A stretch of 64,000 bases of DNA from Trematomus loennbergii (GCA_012861695.1 JAAOOA010000267.1:127001-191000), one strand, 5' to 3'; shown: positions 39,227 through 51,300, counted from the first letter of the stretch. Notes: generated from the letters alone by a model not told the origin. Program-made: numbers and translations.

Positions 39227-40359
39227 CTAATGTAAAAAAGATCAGAGATAGTTTGGTCATCAAGATAATGAACACCACGAGCCGAGGACATTATCACTTT
39301 ATTCAGCGTTGTATCTCTTCTTTTGCTCAGGTTGTGTGTGAGGTGTGTAACTTCTCTGTGTCACATGATGGTACGTGCAGCAGCTGCTAGACTTTCTCAC
39401 ACTTAAGACAAAGTTAAAAACCACAGAGATACTGACTGACACATGCATTTATTTTTAAAGGTGAGCTGAGGGTATGTTGATCTGAGTTTTATTTTAGACT
39501 CCAGATACTTTCAGCTTCTCAGACACAACCCACAGAACATATTTTTTATATGAATGTATGTGAATATATAGAAGAAGCTTTCAAGAAGCTTTGTAGAAAC
39601 AGCAAAACATCCTCAGTTTCATGGTGTAACTTGAACGTATATAACATAATGATGTGGGTTGAACATGATCATTCCTGCAAGCATAGTAGCATTATAGCTC
39701 AAAGGCCAGCTGTGCAGCCTCACAGAGCTGCTAACATAACTGTAGAAACTGTAGACATGTGTTAAAAAGTAACAACAGACTTATCTTTACTGTTTATTTA
39801 ATAAAAATACTCAATTATTTATTTTTTATAAATTGTAAGTAGCACCCCATGTGACATGTATTAAAACATACATGGAAGTTGGTATTTCCCAAAGTGAATA
39901 TTATCAAAGCTGCACATCAGCTTCTGAACCTATCAATATAAAACACAATTTCAAACATTTCCATTTCTGAGATTCTAAATTATAATTTTTTAACGAAAAG
40001 AGTAGATTATCAGTAAAATATAAAAGCAGTGGCCATCAATCAAAGGAAGATCTGTTTACCACAAAACATGTTTTAAATTGTTGAATATCAGAATAATAAA
40101 AGTGTGTCTGTAAATGGTTGATCTCCTCGTCTTCACTGAGCGTCACAGCAACCTGTGTTTGAGCAGGAAGTCATGCTGTTCCTGTTTATGATGTTTATAA
40201 TGGGAACTTTCTCTCATGACTCATCTCAACTCAGATTTGAGGTACTTCTGAAACTCCTGCTATGTTTTTTCAATTGAGAGTTTATTTGAAACTTCTAATA
40301 AAAGTGGAGTAAGATCAACAGAGCAGAACAGAGGAGGTTCATTATTCTGTTTAAGTGGA
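39227..40359. other. intergenic, no gene seen
   Basis: 3' flank of the short-tailed receptor and of lamin-tail copy 2, which converge here. No further exon could be supported. Confidence 0.5.
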
Positions 40360-41184
40360 TTACATACAGCGTTCATATTGCATCTTCCCAGTGTGGCTGA
40401 AGAGGACGACCTGCAGTATGTCTCCAGAGCTCCAAGGCGTCAGGTCCCTCCACACCAGGTGAGTGTCAGAAATTTGCGACCTTGACCTTGAACCCACATC
40501 TGTAAAATACAAAATCACAGAATTACAAGCAGAGTCATTGAATCATGAAATAATTTAAGTAATAATGCATTTTTTATATTCTTATGTTTTAATATATATT
40601 CAGTTCTGAATGAAAAACATTTGAAAAGGAAAAATGCAACATAAAGTGAGAAAACTAGAAAGACTCACATGGACAAATCCTCCAGCCTCGAGTCTCAAAG
40701 ATTGATCAAATCTGTACATGATGGATTTGTTGTCGTTAACCTGCAGATGTAACACCCAGCCTCCCAGCTTTTTGTACTGCAGGAGGTTAAATAAGGGGAG
40801 AGACGTAGGATGAGACACAGAGAGACTGACAACATGAATGTGATATTTGAACCCACTGTGTTTGTAGATGACATGAAAACAAGAGAAAGTGGATTCTAGG
40901 CATCTAGTCATTTTGATGGTTTGAACAGCTCATTTGAGATATGGATAAGTTACATTGTTCACACTCATAAAGCACTCATGCAGAGTATATCCACTCAAAC
41001 AACATTACCTCAGTGGAAGTGTTTCTGAGACGGATGAATTTGCGCCGTTGGTCGACCTCAATATGAAATCCTGAGTCTGAGGTCTGATTCTCCGAGCGGA
41101 CGCTCTCCTGCTGCTCCTCATTATTCTCAGGTTCTTTCACAGCTTGTACCTGAGAGGGAGACATACAAGACTCAATGTGTGTGT

Positions 41185-41234
<50 letters not shown>

Positions 41235-41335
41235 CTCTGTCTTCACTCTGATGTTCTCTGTTCTCTGGATCTCCAGTTGACTCCGTGTTTCCTTCAGCTC
41301 TTCATCAAACCTCAATAGGTTAGCTAGTTGTTGGT
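40360..41335 (-). CDS. lamin-tail-domain protein, copy 2 (5' end not found)
   Basis: Minus exons: 41,235-41,335 coiled coil (LRFDEELKETRSQLEIQRTE); 41,009-41,149 linker plus first LTD strands (FHIEVDQRRKFIRLRNTSTE); 40,669-40,776 (NDNKSIMYRFDQSLRLEAGG); 40,360-40,499 (MWVQGQGRK..., later WSSGDILQVVLFSHTGKM) with a stop at 40,360. The 108-base middle exon and the splice phases equal those of copy 1. The fold is the lamin tail Ig domain; the coil immediately upstream resembles the end of an intermediate-filament rod. One A is missing from AAAA near 40,472 and shifts the last exon. No CAAX motif is seen. Upstream exons must lie beyond 41,335, toward the retroviral insertion. Function is unknown; a nuclear-envelope or filament-like role is only an extrapolation. 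Confidence 0.65.
41178..41234. repeat. (GT)n microsatellite
   Basis: In the intron directly beside the coiled-coil exon's donor site. Confidence 0.93.
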
Positions 41336-41639
41336 CTGCTTCCAGACAAACACACATATGTTGATTTTAACAGTTTCATAAAGTAAAAATAATAATAATA
41401 ATTCTAACAAAAGTGTTTTGACCAAAAATTTTCCCTGTAGAACATCAAAGATGAAATATTTCATATTCAGTTTAATTACAGAGCTTGTACTCATTTCTTT
41501 ATTCCTTCACCTTAATCAACAGCTCATTTAAGTTATACTATATTATACTTTATACTTTGAAGTCAGAAGAAAATAATGATCAAAGTCCATTAAATGGAGA
41601 GTGGCTTCAATTCAATTTTTACAATCTTTCAATACTTTG

Positions 41640-42160
41640 ACTCTTTGAGAGATGAAGCTACAGATGGAGCAGCTTATTTCAGACTCCAGTTTACAGCTTC
41701 CTGCCTGCTACCTGCCAGCTACCTGCCAGCTACCTGCCAAAGACCAGTATCTGGGAATGTTAAGCCCTCCCACTATTTTCCAAGAGGGCGTTGCCAGATT
41801 TTCAATTTCAGGATTTAACCAGGAGATGGCGCTTCATTCACAAAAACAGGAAGACAACTTTTCATGGACTTTCAGTTTTGTTTAGAAGAGCATTTGAACA
41901 CATCAATATTTTAGATCAAATAAAGTATATCTAATCTTGTAATTCAATAATATATAGTCTTTATATATTAAATAACTATGGCCAAACTAAGACTTCGTTT
42001 TTCAAAAGAGAAAATGCAGATATATATAAAAAACTAAAGTTAAAATCTTGTTTTTAATGCCCCAAGAGCAATAAAAACACTTGGTAAAAAAATCCTGAGT
42101 GAGGCTTTCATAAATTGCATTTAGCTGACGCTTTTATCCAAAGCGACTTACTATTTAATA
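41640..42160. repeat. segment duplicated at 18,570-18,845, with SINE/LINE tail
   Basis: Shares CAGGAGATGGCGCT and AAACTAAAGTTAAAATCTTG with the earlier copy. CTGCCAGCTAC units near 41,706-41,740 are a short tandem repeat. 42,112-42,152 (GACGCTTTTATCCAAAGCGA) is the conserved teleost SINE tail in inverted orientation. Confidence 0.6.
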
Positions 42161-42201
42161 AATGATAAATGATTATTCATAACAAATATGATTGATGTAT
42201 T

Positions 42202-42690
42202 TGTGGAGGAAACTTCTGTGTAGTAATGCATGGAGTCACCGACTCAGGAAGGAGACACGGTGAGAGTTGGAGCTTTGATGTCAAACACTGATGGGTTTAT
42301 TCAGAGTATTCGGCCGGAGGATTCACATCACAAATCAAAGAGTCAGAGGTTCTGACCACACGGTAGAGTTGCCACGTCAATTCTGAAGAACCTCTCTCTA
42401 TGCTAGACCTTTTAACAGGTTCACAGAGAGAAATCAACATCTCTGAAGGAGTAGACTAAACACTGAATCATCTGCGTCCGACGCTCATGGCCTCAAGGAT
42501 TTCACATCCTAGAGCCCACAAACACCGATAAAGAAGTGCTCAGTGTTCTCACAACAATTACCCTTCGTGCCAGTCAAGTTGACCGGTCTCACACTGGTGA
42601 CAACAACACATATGGCACCAAGGCCTTTCCTTAAAGGAGATAACACGTCAGAGTAAAAGGTTAGATATCTAGAAGAATTATTCCTTAACA
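42202..42690 (-). repeat. 3' LTR of the endogenous retrovirus
   Basis: It is 489 bp. In sense orientation it starts TGTTAAGGAATAATTCTTC and ends TTCCTCCACA. AATAAA (plus strand TTTATT at 42,296-42,301) is the likely polyadenylation signal. It matches the right LTR except for a 2-bp indel (AACACGTCAG versus AACACATGTCAG) and the terminal base. Confidence 0.95.
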
Positions 42691-42706
42691 GTTCCTCTCT
42701 TTTTAT
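42691..42706 (-). other. polypurine tract
   Basis: In the sense direction AAAAAGAGAGGAAC directly precedes the LTR start TGTTAAGG, as expected for plus-strand priming. Confidence 0.75.
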
Positions 42707-43381
42707 CATTTTTGATAACCTTAAAACATTAGTCTAATAATTCTGGTCAATACTTAAATCAATAGGCGTCTTCAGATTCGAGTGTGGTCTCACCTTACAT
42801 TCAATTACATCACAAAGTAGATAAGATTGAAACATTCAATCACAATGATTGATACAGGCAATCATAATAGGAAAATTATCTCTCATCAGTGTTTGGAGCA
42901 TCTTTTGTCAATAAGTACAATAATGAACACACATAAAACACAGATACTCATAGCAAAATATTTGTTTTATTAAACTATAATATCTTTTATCATTTAAACC
43001 ATTAGTTAATGTCATTTATCAAACTATAAAATCAAAACCAGAAACAGCTTAAAGATTTGCTTTAAGGCAATCACTAGTCAAAAGCATTTCAACTTAGGAT
43101 CATAAGAGATCCAGCTAAGGCATAAAATTCACAGTGGTGATTTGATCAATCTGTAATCTGCAAAGTTGCAGTGTCCTCAATTTTAGGATTACTTTACGTT
43201 TACTTCATTACGCTTTAGTCAAGAGTAAGGCACTTAGTCTTAGAAAAATCAATACATTCATTTTAATCAAATACATTGTTCAAAATCTGAAAAGGAAAAA
43301 TCAGATATTTGTCGTGTAGTGTAACAACCTGAAAGGGAAAAGTCAAAATATCTTTTCTTTAATCTAAGCATCAATTTTAAT

Positions 43382-45297
43382 TCATTGGTCATTGTAAGGG
43401 GGAACCCATGGTTCGGAAACCACGGCAGCGACCCACGGGTCTGGAAGCTCGGCGTCGTACATCATCACGGTGTCATCAACGGTGGTGTACCCCACTAGTC
43501 TCTGTGGGGCCTGGAGGGCGACTTTGGTAATCTTTCGCAGGACTAGTTTAACTACAGTGACTAGGCACATTATCAGGATTAGCACACCTATGATAAACAC
43601 TGAAATGGTAACAATGAATTTTACAATCCCCCCTCCCCATGACCCAAATGTTCCAGTTAAATCCCCAAATGCAAACCCATGAGTTTCGTGCAATTCTTTT
43701 ATTCCCCTAGCAGTATCATGAGCCATATCCATGACCTCAGGTGTGGCATCAGAGATGAAAGAACAACACTCAGATCCAATCACCTTGCATGTACCCCCCT
43801 GTGCTGCTAGTAGAAGATCCAGTGCCATGCGATTCTGTAATGCCACTGTTCTAACTTCCTGCAGTTCTTTGTGTTCAGCTAACATGGCTGTGTTGGACAC
43901 ATTAAGGTGCTTCTCCACAACCTTGGAGAGAGCTATAATGCTGGGAAACATAAATACCGTACCAGGGCAGAAATGCGCTAGCCAGCTGCTGACCTGTTGT
44001 GATGGTTCTACGAGTTCTGTGTAGGGCAGGGAATATTGCTGCAATCTCCTCAGTCTCTACTTTACGGATCAAAGGGATTAGATAGGCTAGATAACAGGTG
44101 CCATCAAAAGTATCATAAGGCATGCAACCGTAGGCTCTGTTCCCACAAACCAAGTAAACCCTCTCTGGAAGGGGAGTTCTGGTTAACTTGATCTTTACTA
44201 CGGTGTTACAGTCGCTGTGGCCCACATCGTCAGAGGGTGAAAACCCTCCTCCGCTCTGGAAGCAGATGGACACATTCTTCCACTCATGCACCACAACTGG
44301 GGGAACATAAACGGAACAGTCACGTGTAGGGGATTTACCTAAGGGTAATGGCAGTGAACAGTCATGTATTTTAACTTTCACTGAGTCCACTGTTCGGACG
44401 CCAAACCAGGGTACAACTGCTACCAAGGCTTCAACCAACAAAGATGGTGTGTGCGGTTGAGGTGAACATGTTGGACTTGTGGAAGTGGCTGAGCAATTAG
44501 TCTGGACTAGAGCTAATTGGAATCTGTATTCAAAAGCTAGTTCAACGTATTCTTCACATATATAAGTTTTAGAACCCTCAATCGTTTGAAACCGTCTGGC
44601 AGGTAGTCTTTATTTACTGTGTCAACAATGAGCGAGATTAAGCCATTGTACTTTAAAGGTTGCTCAAAGTCTATGGGGTAGGAAGGGGTGTAACAATCAT
44701 CTGCATCCTTGCTAATTCGGGATGCTATATCACTCCAGGTGACTAAACTGTAGTCAGCTTTTGTGAAAGGAATTGGGCTGAACATGGGAGAGTACATGGA
44801 TTCTGGCATGTTCTGGCACAGCCAACAGTTGCTAACATTGCGTTCATGTGCATAGTCTAACATTAAACTCATTGCGGAATTGGTTTGAGTTTGTTTAGGT
44901 GGAGTAATTAAGGCATTTTTTGAAGAGTCTACATCACTCTCTGGTGACTTAATTACATCTGAACCTGGTTCATAAATGAACATCTAGTGACCCCTGAACT
45001 GGGATCTTTGTAATTTGGTGTCCATGTGGTACACATGGGATCATCCTTTAATTGTTCCTTAGTGAAACACCACATTTCTGGGGGCACATTTGCAACAGTG
45101 TTGAGTGTTATTCTTACCATCCGCTGTGAGACCTGGAACCGCTGGTACCCCGTCTCTGGATAGACGTTCCACGCCCACAAGCCTTTGCTTAAAAACACAG
45201 GAAACACAACAACACAGTCATTTGAGTTACATTTTGTAGTCGGACATTCAAAGGAAATATTCTGTGACCCTCTCTTGGGTGAAGAGGGAGTTGGCAC
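43382..45297 (-). pseudogene. env: retroviral env, frameshifted
   Basis: Four open pieces lie in three frames: 44,953-45,297 and 44,537-44,983 (SU), 43,902-44,441 (end of SU, RTRR cleavage site, fusion-peptide region), and 43,382-44,044 (TM). SU has NCWLCQNM, the CXXC box that bonds to TM in gammaretroviral-type envelopes. TM shows a heptad region, the immunosuppressive-domain-like LQNRMALDLLL, CKVIGSECC (CX6CC), a membrane anchor (FIVTISVFIIGVLILIMCLV) and a cytoplasmic tail ending near 43,382. Frame changes occur near 43,920-43,945, 44,450-44,530 and 44,960-44,980. The surface protein cannot be made as the sequence stands, unless some shifts are assembly errors. Confidence 0.9.
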
Positions 45298-45488
45298 TGA
45301 AAAGAGCAGGAGGGAGAAGCCTTATCTCGGGGCCCACTTTCCTCCTTCTTCTCTCTCTTTTTCTCTCTCGCACCATACTGAATGTTTGTGTGGTGCTCGA
45401 AAACAACCTGTCTGTGCCCTTAGATAAGAGCACCTTATACTCTCCCTCTGAGTGGCGAGAGCCCTCGCCACCTGTCGTTGGGATTGCC

Positions 45489-45593
45489 TCAGCGTCGTGC
45501 AGCCAGGTATAGCAGTACAAGGAGTATGAGGACCGCCTTCACACGCCTACACCCTGACCCTCCCCACTGACCGGTGGAGGAGACAGACGGCAT
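45489..45593 (-). CDS. env leader ORF overlapping the end of pol
   Basis: An ATG at 45,593 opens 34 codons with a basic then hydrophobic core (CRRVKAVLILLVLLYLAA) and stops at 45,489. The position, overlapping the integrase tail in another frame, is where gammaretrovirus-like env genes start. It therefore looks like the env signal peptide, cut from the rest of env by a stop or frameshift. Confidence 0.5.
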   Translation of the reverse strand: MPSVSSTGQWGGSGCRRVKAVLILLVLLYLAARR

Positions 45594-45790
45594 CGTGAAG
45601 CGTGGATCCACTCTGTCCTACCTTGGACTTTTAAGGCTGTTCTGGTCACTATTAACACCTGGAAAGGACCTTTCCACCTGGGAGACAAAACATCTTTTTC
45701 AAGAGACTTGATTAGCACATTATCTCCGATCTGAAAAGGGTGTGTGGGCTCCTCTCCAGGCTGAGGGAGCCTGTCAGCCACCTGCCTGTG
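45539..45790 (-). pseudogene. pol: retroviral integrase C-terminal domain (pol remnant)
   Basis: The frame contains PFQIGDNVLIKSL, SPRWKGPFQVLIVT and TEWIHASRCR, the SH3-like C-terminal DNA-binding domain of gammaretroviral-type integrases. Its catalytic core and all upstream pol are absent. The frame ends at 45,539 inside the env leader. Confidence 0.85.
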
Positions 45791-46692
45791 AAACCTCTCA
45801 ACATATTGGTTAGATATTTCACATAGTTAGTCATTGAACATGCAAGAATCATATACTCATCAGTCCATAGCAGAGAAATGTTATTGTAAGTTAAAGGTGA
45901 GCTTGTCCCTGTGGATATAACCCCTTCTCAATGATTCTAAATGTATATTAATTCACCATTTACCTTTTGATAACATATTAGTTTATCAGAAATATAATAA
46001 ATTACTCAATATAATTGACTCTTCCCTCCCTTTCTTGCATATGGTACATATGAAATAATAACTTAGGAGTCTATTTAAGCATGGTATAGTTTATAATCTA
46101 TTAATCGAGAAGACTCAGTATCACCTGTGTGCAGCTTACAAAAACCATTGTGATAAACATATATTATGCAGGAAATTGATACATTTGTTGAAAAACAAAG
46201 CATATCTGATTTGGGAGGAAAAGTTTCATCCCTTTAACATCTGAGTTATTACTGAAAGCATAGCAGGAATGATATTGGGTGTCTGAGGGTGTCATTACTG
46301 AGAAATGTCAAACAAAATCAAAACCTTACATTTGAAAACAGGTTTGCATTCCTCCACTTAAGGTGACGTTATCATTGGAAACAATAAAAGCTAATTGTTT
46401 TGATGTAGAATCTATAAATTGAATCGTTAGAGCAGAACATAATGGTTGTATTGTAGCCTGAGTTTTGTGCAGCCTTTAGTTTTACCAGGTGGAAACATTG
46501 TCTATATAATGTGAATACATGTAGAACTAGACATTAAGAGACCCCTGACATTAGGCCTATTTGAACAATAGTAGGGGCTTTTACCAGCTCGCCAACTTAC
46601 AGGCATCCTCTGCATAGCAGTATGAATAGCCTTAAAAACAACCCACTCTGTGGTAACGAGAGTCATGTATCTGAACCAAATGCCCTAAGTGA

Positions 46693-46914
46693 AGCCGTTA
46701 GTCTCATCTGACTGACCCAAGGGTTGGTGCTGGTGTGACAGGGAGGCTTCCAAGTTTCATAGCAGATGTCATGCTTTCAGTTCATGGCTCAGTGGGGGGG
46801 AGAGCCGTTAGTCTCATCTGACTGACCCAAGGGTTGGTGCTGGTGTGACAGGGAGGCTTCCAAGTGTTCATAGCAGATGTCATGCTTTCAGTTCATGGCT
46901 CAGTGGGGGGGAGC
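46693..46914. repeat. 110-bp tandem duplication
   Basis: Two nearly identical units, each ending GGCTCAGTGGGGGG; they differ by one base near the TTCCAAGT junction. Confidence 0.95.
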
Positions 46915-48673
46915 AGACCCATGTGAGACAGTATCAACGGCTGTAATGTTCAGTTTGAGGAGTGTCATCTCTCTCAGGAAATGGTGTCCATTCAGACCAG
47001 ACCATTAATGTCATGTAGAGCAGCCATAGCATCTCTGTGACTGCACTCAGCCGGACTGCAGCAGGGCAGAACTGGGTGACTTTTAGTGAAGCCGTCCAAG
47101 GCCATAGACAAAATGGAACCACGTACTAACAAAAGGGACACAAGGTCATCAATGTCTCTCTTTACCTTTGGCCTAATTGTAAAACAAATTAGTGGAAGAA
47201 ATGTGGAACACTAATCCATCATCATGTGACATTTAGAGTTAATTTAAATAATTACTTATGGGTTGAAGTCAAATTAACATTAACATTAGAACTAAAGTCA
47301 GTCAAAATTGGACTTGCACGGATCAGAATCTAATCAATACACCATTTTCCCAGCTCTGTAATGAAAAGGATATCAAGATTAGGTACATTACAGGAGTGTT
47401 AAAACATCCAAACATGCACACTTATCTTATTCTAGTAGAGATTAGAGGACAGGTCTAATGTTGTGAACAAAATGATCAAGTCAAAGTTATTTTATTTATT
47501 TTATCTTATTCTACATTTAATTTAATAATTAATCTTAAATTACTAATAACTTTAAAGAAGGCAACAATTTACAATGTGGATAAGGTGACTACTTATCCAA
47601 AGTGTGTGGTGTGTGTGTGAACAGCTTGTCTGCCCAAGGTTAAAACATTTGGGACAGCAGTGAGAATGTTATGAGAAACAATTTGTTGCTTAGACTGAAC
47701 TCGAAAGAAGCTAGATTAGAACATTTAAATAAATCAAAACACTTGTACTTAATTAAATACATTTGACATTTAGCTTGAGCTGGGTTCAATACTTTCTTTA
47801 TGGTATTTAAATTGGGCTCAAGTAGAACCTTTACATGGATTTGGCTTGCAACACAAAGTGATACCGATCTCTGTCTGTTATGATTTGAAAGTCTCATGAT
47901 TTAAAGTGTAGGGCTGTGAAGGAGAGGCCCTTGGAAAACAACCTCTACTTCTTTGTTAACTGTAATTACTTATTGTAAAGAGATTGCAACATTATACTTT
48001 TTAAAGAATTGCTCAATTCATTTAACACATTTATTATGCACACTGTAATGAAAACGTCAACAAATATATTGATCCTGGCTTAACCAGCGACCTTTACTCT
48101 TTTGTTCATAACTCGGTTTCAGAAAACTTGTCAGTAGTTTAACAACTATTAGAATTTTAGTAATGTCTATGGAGACCAATTGGTTGATACGAGAAATCAT
48201 TTGAAGCAGTTTAATAAAGAATGTTAAACTATATTTAAAACTGTAATTAAACTTCAACTTATATTAATTATCTGAATCCAGTGGCCAGTTGGAATAGATA
48301 ATCAACAAAGTTTCCATTTTGCAGCAACAGCGCAAAAGGTTTCAACAATAATTTGTATTATGTCTGAGTCAAGTTCTGTCTTATCAGCTTTGTTTCGGAA
48401 TGTGTTCAATACATTACGTTTTTTTCATTATTACCATACAATACATAGATTTGAGAATAAATGAAACAAATAATACAACATTGACCTAAAACAGCAGACA
48501 GATTTTGCAACCCTGACCTCCTCAGGCAGGTTTTTACGACCAGCAGTGATGCCTCTTAGGGTCTCAGGGTGCAGGACGGGGCATAGGGTTTATAAAAGGT
48601 CACAAACATATCTTAACATACCAGCAATACAATTTAAGAATGTATTCTTAAAGTAATATAATCTCTCTTCTTA

Positions 48674-48775
48674 CAGCGCACACCCTGAACAGTGTGCTCT
48701 TGTTTACATTTCCTCTGCACACTACAGCGCACACCCTGAACAGTGTGCTTCTTGTTTACATTTCCTCTGCACACT
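48674..48775. repeat. 50-bp tandem duplication
   Basis: CAGCGCACACCCTGAACAGT followed by TTACATTTCCTCTGCACACT, twice. Confidence 0.95.
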
Positions 48776-50084
48776 CAGATGCAGACATAAAACACTCTTT
48801 TGCTATTTATTTTCATTTTGCAGCACATCTATACTACCAGAATTTTGCAAAACACTATATATTATTTATCTTTCTCAAGTCATTTACTTTTGGTGAGTTA
48901 ACTAAAGCTTAGTTTATTTTACCCTGGCTATGGACTGATTCATTATTAGTTGTTACAAAACATGCACAAGACGGCGGTTAGACAAACCAATATAGACCCC
49001 TGATACAAACAATCAGACAAACAAACATGATGAACTCGTAATAAACAACAATGCGACAGCAAAGTTCATCCAGCTCAATTTAGTCCGGATTAAAGAGGTT
49101 TCAGAGGGGGTAGGGACTATTTGATCTCTCCCAATGGGAATCCAGTGGGGCACCTTGACTCGTGCTCCACCCTTGTATACAAGTCCTTAGATCGGTGCCT
49201 GAAGACCGTCCAAGAGCAATAACTAGCTTATCCTCTTGCGACTCCACTATCCCTGCTCTAGTGGTGCTATGCCCCCCCGATCTGGAGCACATAGACTTTT
49301 TTCCTCTACCCTTTCTATCCGAAACCACACAGTTAACTGTAGTCCTACTCGACCAGCCTACACACCTCCCATCATGTTCATCCCAACGATGAAACACAGT
49401 TTTGCTCTACACTTGCATACCACTGCCCACCCATGATCAATTAGCCTATAATTTTATGTATGCACCCCGGACCGACACCAGCTCCTCAGCCTGTCGCATC
49501 AGGTAATGCACGCACCTCGCACCTGCCAGCACATCGTAAACGGCCACAAGCCACGAGAGTGCTTTTAAACGTCTCGTTTTTAATAGAGACGGCGGTGGTG
49601 TGAGTTAAAGTTATAGACAAAAGCTGTGATTTTCTCCCTCTGAGTTCACTTCACCAGCTCATGCAGATACGGGGAGGTATTTGACACACATTCCCCGGAG
49701 CCGCAGCTGGAGCCGTGTTTTTTTTAGAGGCGCTGGGGGTAATATCTATGGCTGCTTTAGTTAACTGCTAGTGTTGGCCGCTGAAACCCCCGGAATCTCG
49801 GCGATTTGTTCATTACAAATCTCTATTTTGATTTCACACAGAAGTTCCACTTTACTGCTGCCCTCATTAAGGTCTTTTTAAACATCTCCGTGTATGCCTG
49901 CACGGCACATACGTCCCGAGCAGCACACACAGAGGGAACCAGCCAGACAGAGTCCCTGGATGATCCCCTGGGGTTACTAGCCCCAAATGTTCATTAACCA
50001 AAACGAAACGCAGCCGCTTAGCTTCACAGATAATTTTAGGATACCGTCAATCACAGATTCTGGTCCAAATGTAGATTTGAAATC

Positions 50085-50135
50085 ACACTTACCAGTCTCT
50101 GAAGATCTGTTGGTATCCTGCCGACAACGCCAATT
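50085..50135 (-). promoter_or_regulatory. primer-binding site and splice donor of the ERV
   Basis: Immediately inside the 5' LTR the sense strand reads AAT then TGGCGTTGTCGGCAGGAT. This fits the 3' end of a vertebrate tRNA-Ser with one mismatch (from memory of tRNA-Ser; not searched). About 25 bases further, CTGGTAAGTG is a strong 5' splice site, suited to making the env mRNA. Confidence 0.55.
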
Positions 50136-50626
50136 TGTGGAGGAAACTTCTGTGTAGTAATGCATGGAGTCACCGACTCAGGAAGGAGACACGGTGAGAG
50201 TTGGAGCTTTGATGTCAAACACTGATGGGTTTATTCAGAGTATTCGGCCGGAGGATTCACATCACAAATCAAAGAGTCAGAGGTTCTGACCACACGGTAG
50301 AGTTGCCACGTCAATTCTGAAGAACCTCTCTCTATGCTAGACCTTTTAACAGGTTCACAGAGAGAAATCAACATCTCTGAAGGAGTAGACTAAACACTGA
50401 ATCATCTGCGTCCGACGCTCATGGCCTCAAGGATTTCACATCCTAGAGCCCACAAACACCGATAAAGAAGTGCTCAGTGTTCTCACAACAATTACCCTTC
50501 GTGCCAGTCAAGTTGACCGGTCTCACACTGGTGACAACAACACATATGGCACCAAGGCCTTTCCTTAAAGGAGATAACACATGTCAGAGTAAAAGGTTAG
50601 ATATCTAGAAGAATTATTCCTTAACG
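50136..50626 (-). repeat. 5' LTR of the endogenous retrovirus
   Basis: It is 491 bp and near-identical to 42,202-42,690. The polyadenylation signal complement TTTATT is at 50,230-50,235. Confidence 0.95.
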
Positions 50627-50879
50627 TGATTATTATTCATGCTATATACTGATATAGGGCTAAGTAAGCAATCAATCCTGCAAATTAACCCTTAGTTGTT
50701 CAATATATTTATTCAGACAATGTGAGTAGAAATACAAAATTGTGCTCCCACCTAAGGCCAACGTTGCAATATTACAACAGTAGTTAACAAATACTGTTTC
50801 AATCACATAGTATGTATAAAAAGTGACAGGTCACATCCCCCAGTAATGACAGGTCCCGCCCCCTACATTATGCAAATGA

Positions 50880-51300
50880 GCCCCTTTGATATGCAAATGA
50901 GCCCCTTTGTTCGAGGTGTTATCGCGTGTAGTGTGATATCACAGATAGGTGTGATATCCTTGATGTGAGGGGTGAGGTGTTGTAACATGTAGGTGTGATA
51001 TTCCCCATTGTAGTAGATCCTTTGTTGTGTAATCTAATTAGCCTTTGATGTCTGACCCCTTGATGTCTATCCTTTGATGTAGGGGTGAGGTGTTGTAACA
51101 TGTAGGTGTGAATTCCCCCTTGTAGTAGATCCTTTTGTTGTCTAATCTAATTAGCCTTTGATGTAAGGGGTGAGGTGTTGTAACATGTAGGTGTGATATT
51201 GCACGGCGTGTTATAAGCCTTTGATGTCACTCTAATTAGCCCTTTGATGTATGTCCTTTGATGTGAGGGTGGTGAGGTGTTGTAACATGTCTCGCACCCC
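50880..51300. repeat. degenerate tandem repeat, GAGGTGTTGTAACATGTAGG units
   Basis: The 20-mer occurs near 50,974, 51,088 and 51,172, and partly at 51,268, with GATCCTTTGTTGT, TCTAATTAGCC and CTTTGATGT between. Two copies of ATGCAAATGAGCCCCTTTG precede it. C-rich CACCCCGTCCC repeats follow. Confidence 0.8.

Larger units (their letters stand above)
45800..50080. other. internal ERV region without gag or pol
   Basis: About 4.3 kb between the leader and the integrase remnant. It is mostly AT-rich and full of stops in all frames. Two local duplications are present: a 110-bp unit at 46,693-46,914 (AGCCGTTAGTCTCATCTGAC) and a 50-bp unit at 48,674-48,775 (ACAGCGCACACCCTGAACAG). 49,500-50,080 is GC-richer and probably the 5' leader. 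The frame at 49,101-49,397 has no recognisable retroviral motif. Confidence 0.6.
42202..50626 (-). mobile_element. endogenous retrovirus, minus orientation, gag and most of pol missing
   Basis: The provirus is bounded by near-identical LTRs of 489 and 491 bp. In its own 5'-3' direction (right to left) it has LTR, primer-binding site, splice donor, about 4.3 kb without recognisable gag or pol, the integrase C-terminus, a broken env, a purine-rich tract and LTR. The env has a CWLC box in SU and a CX6CC motif in TM, as in gammaretrovirus-like envelopes. No exact flanking target duplication was found, possibly because the outermost LTR bases differ (CCTTAACA on the left copy, CCTTAACG on the right). 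It cannot encode its own particle or replication enzymes. Confidence 0.93.

Noticed and set aside
49101..49397. gag of the endogenous retrovirus
   Set aside because: No capsid major-homology region, nucleocapsid CCHC motif or late-domain pattern could be found.
50880..51300. CRISPR-like array
   Set aside because: Repeat units are degenerate and the intervening DNA is itself repeated; eukaryotic satellite-like sequence.
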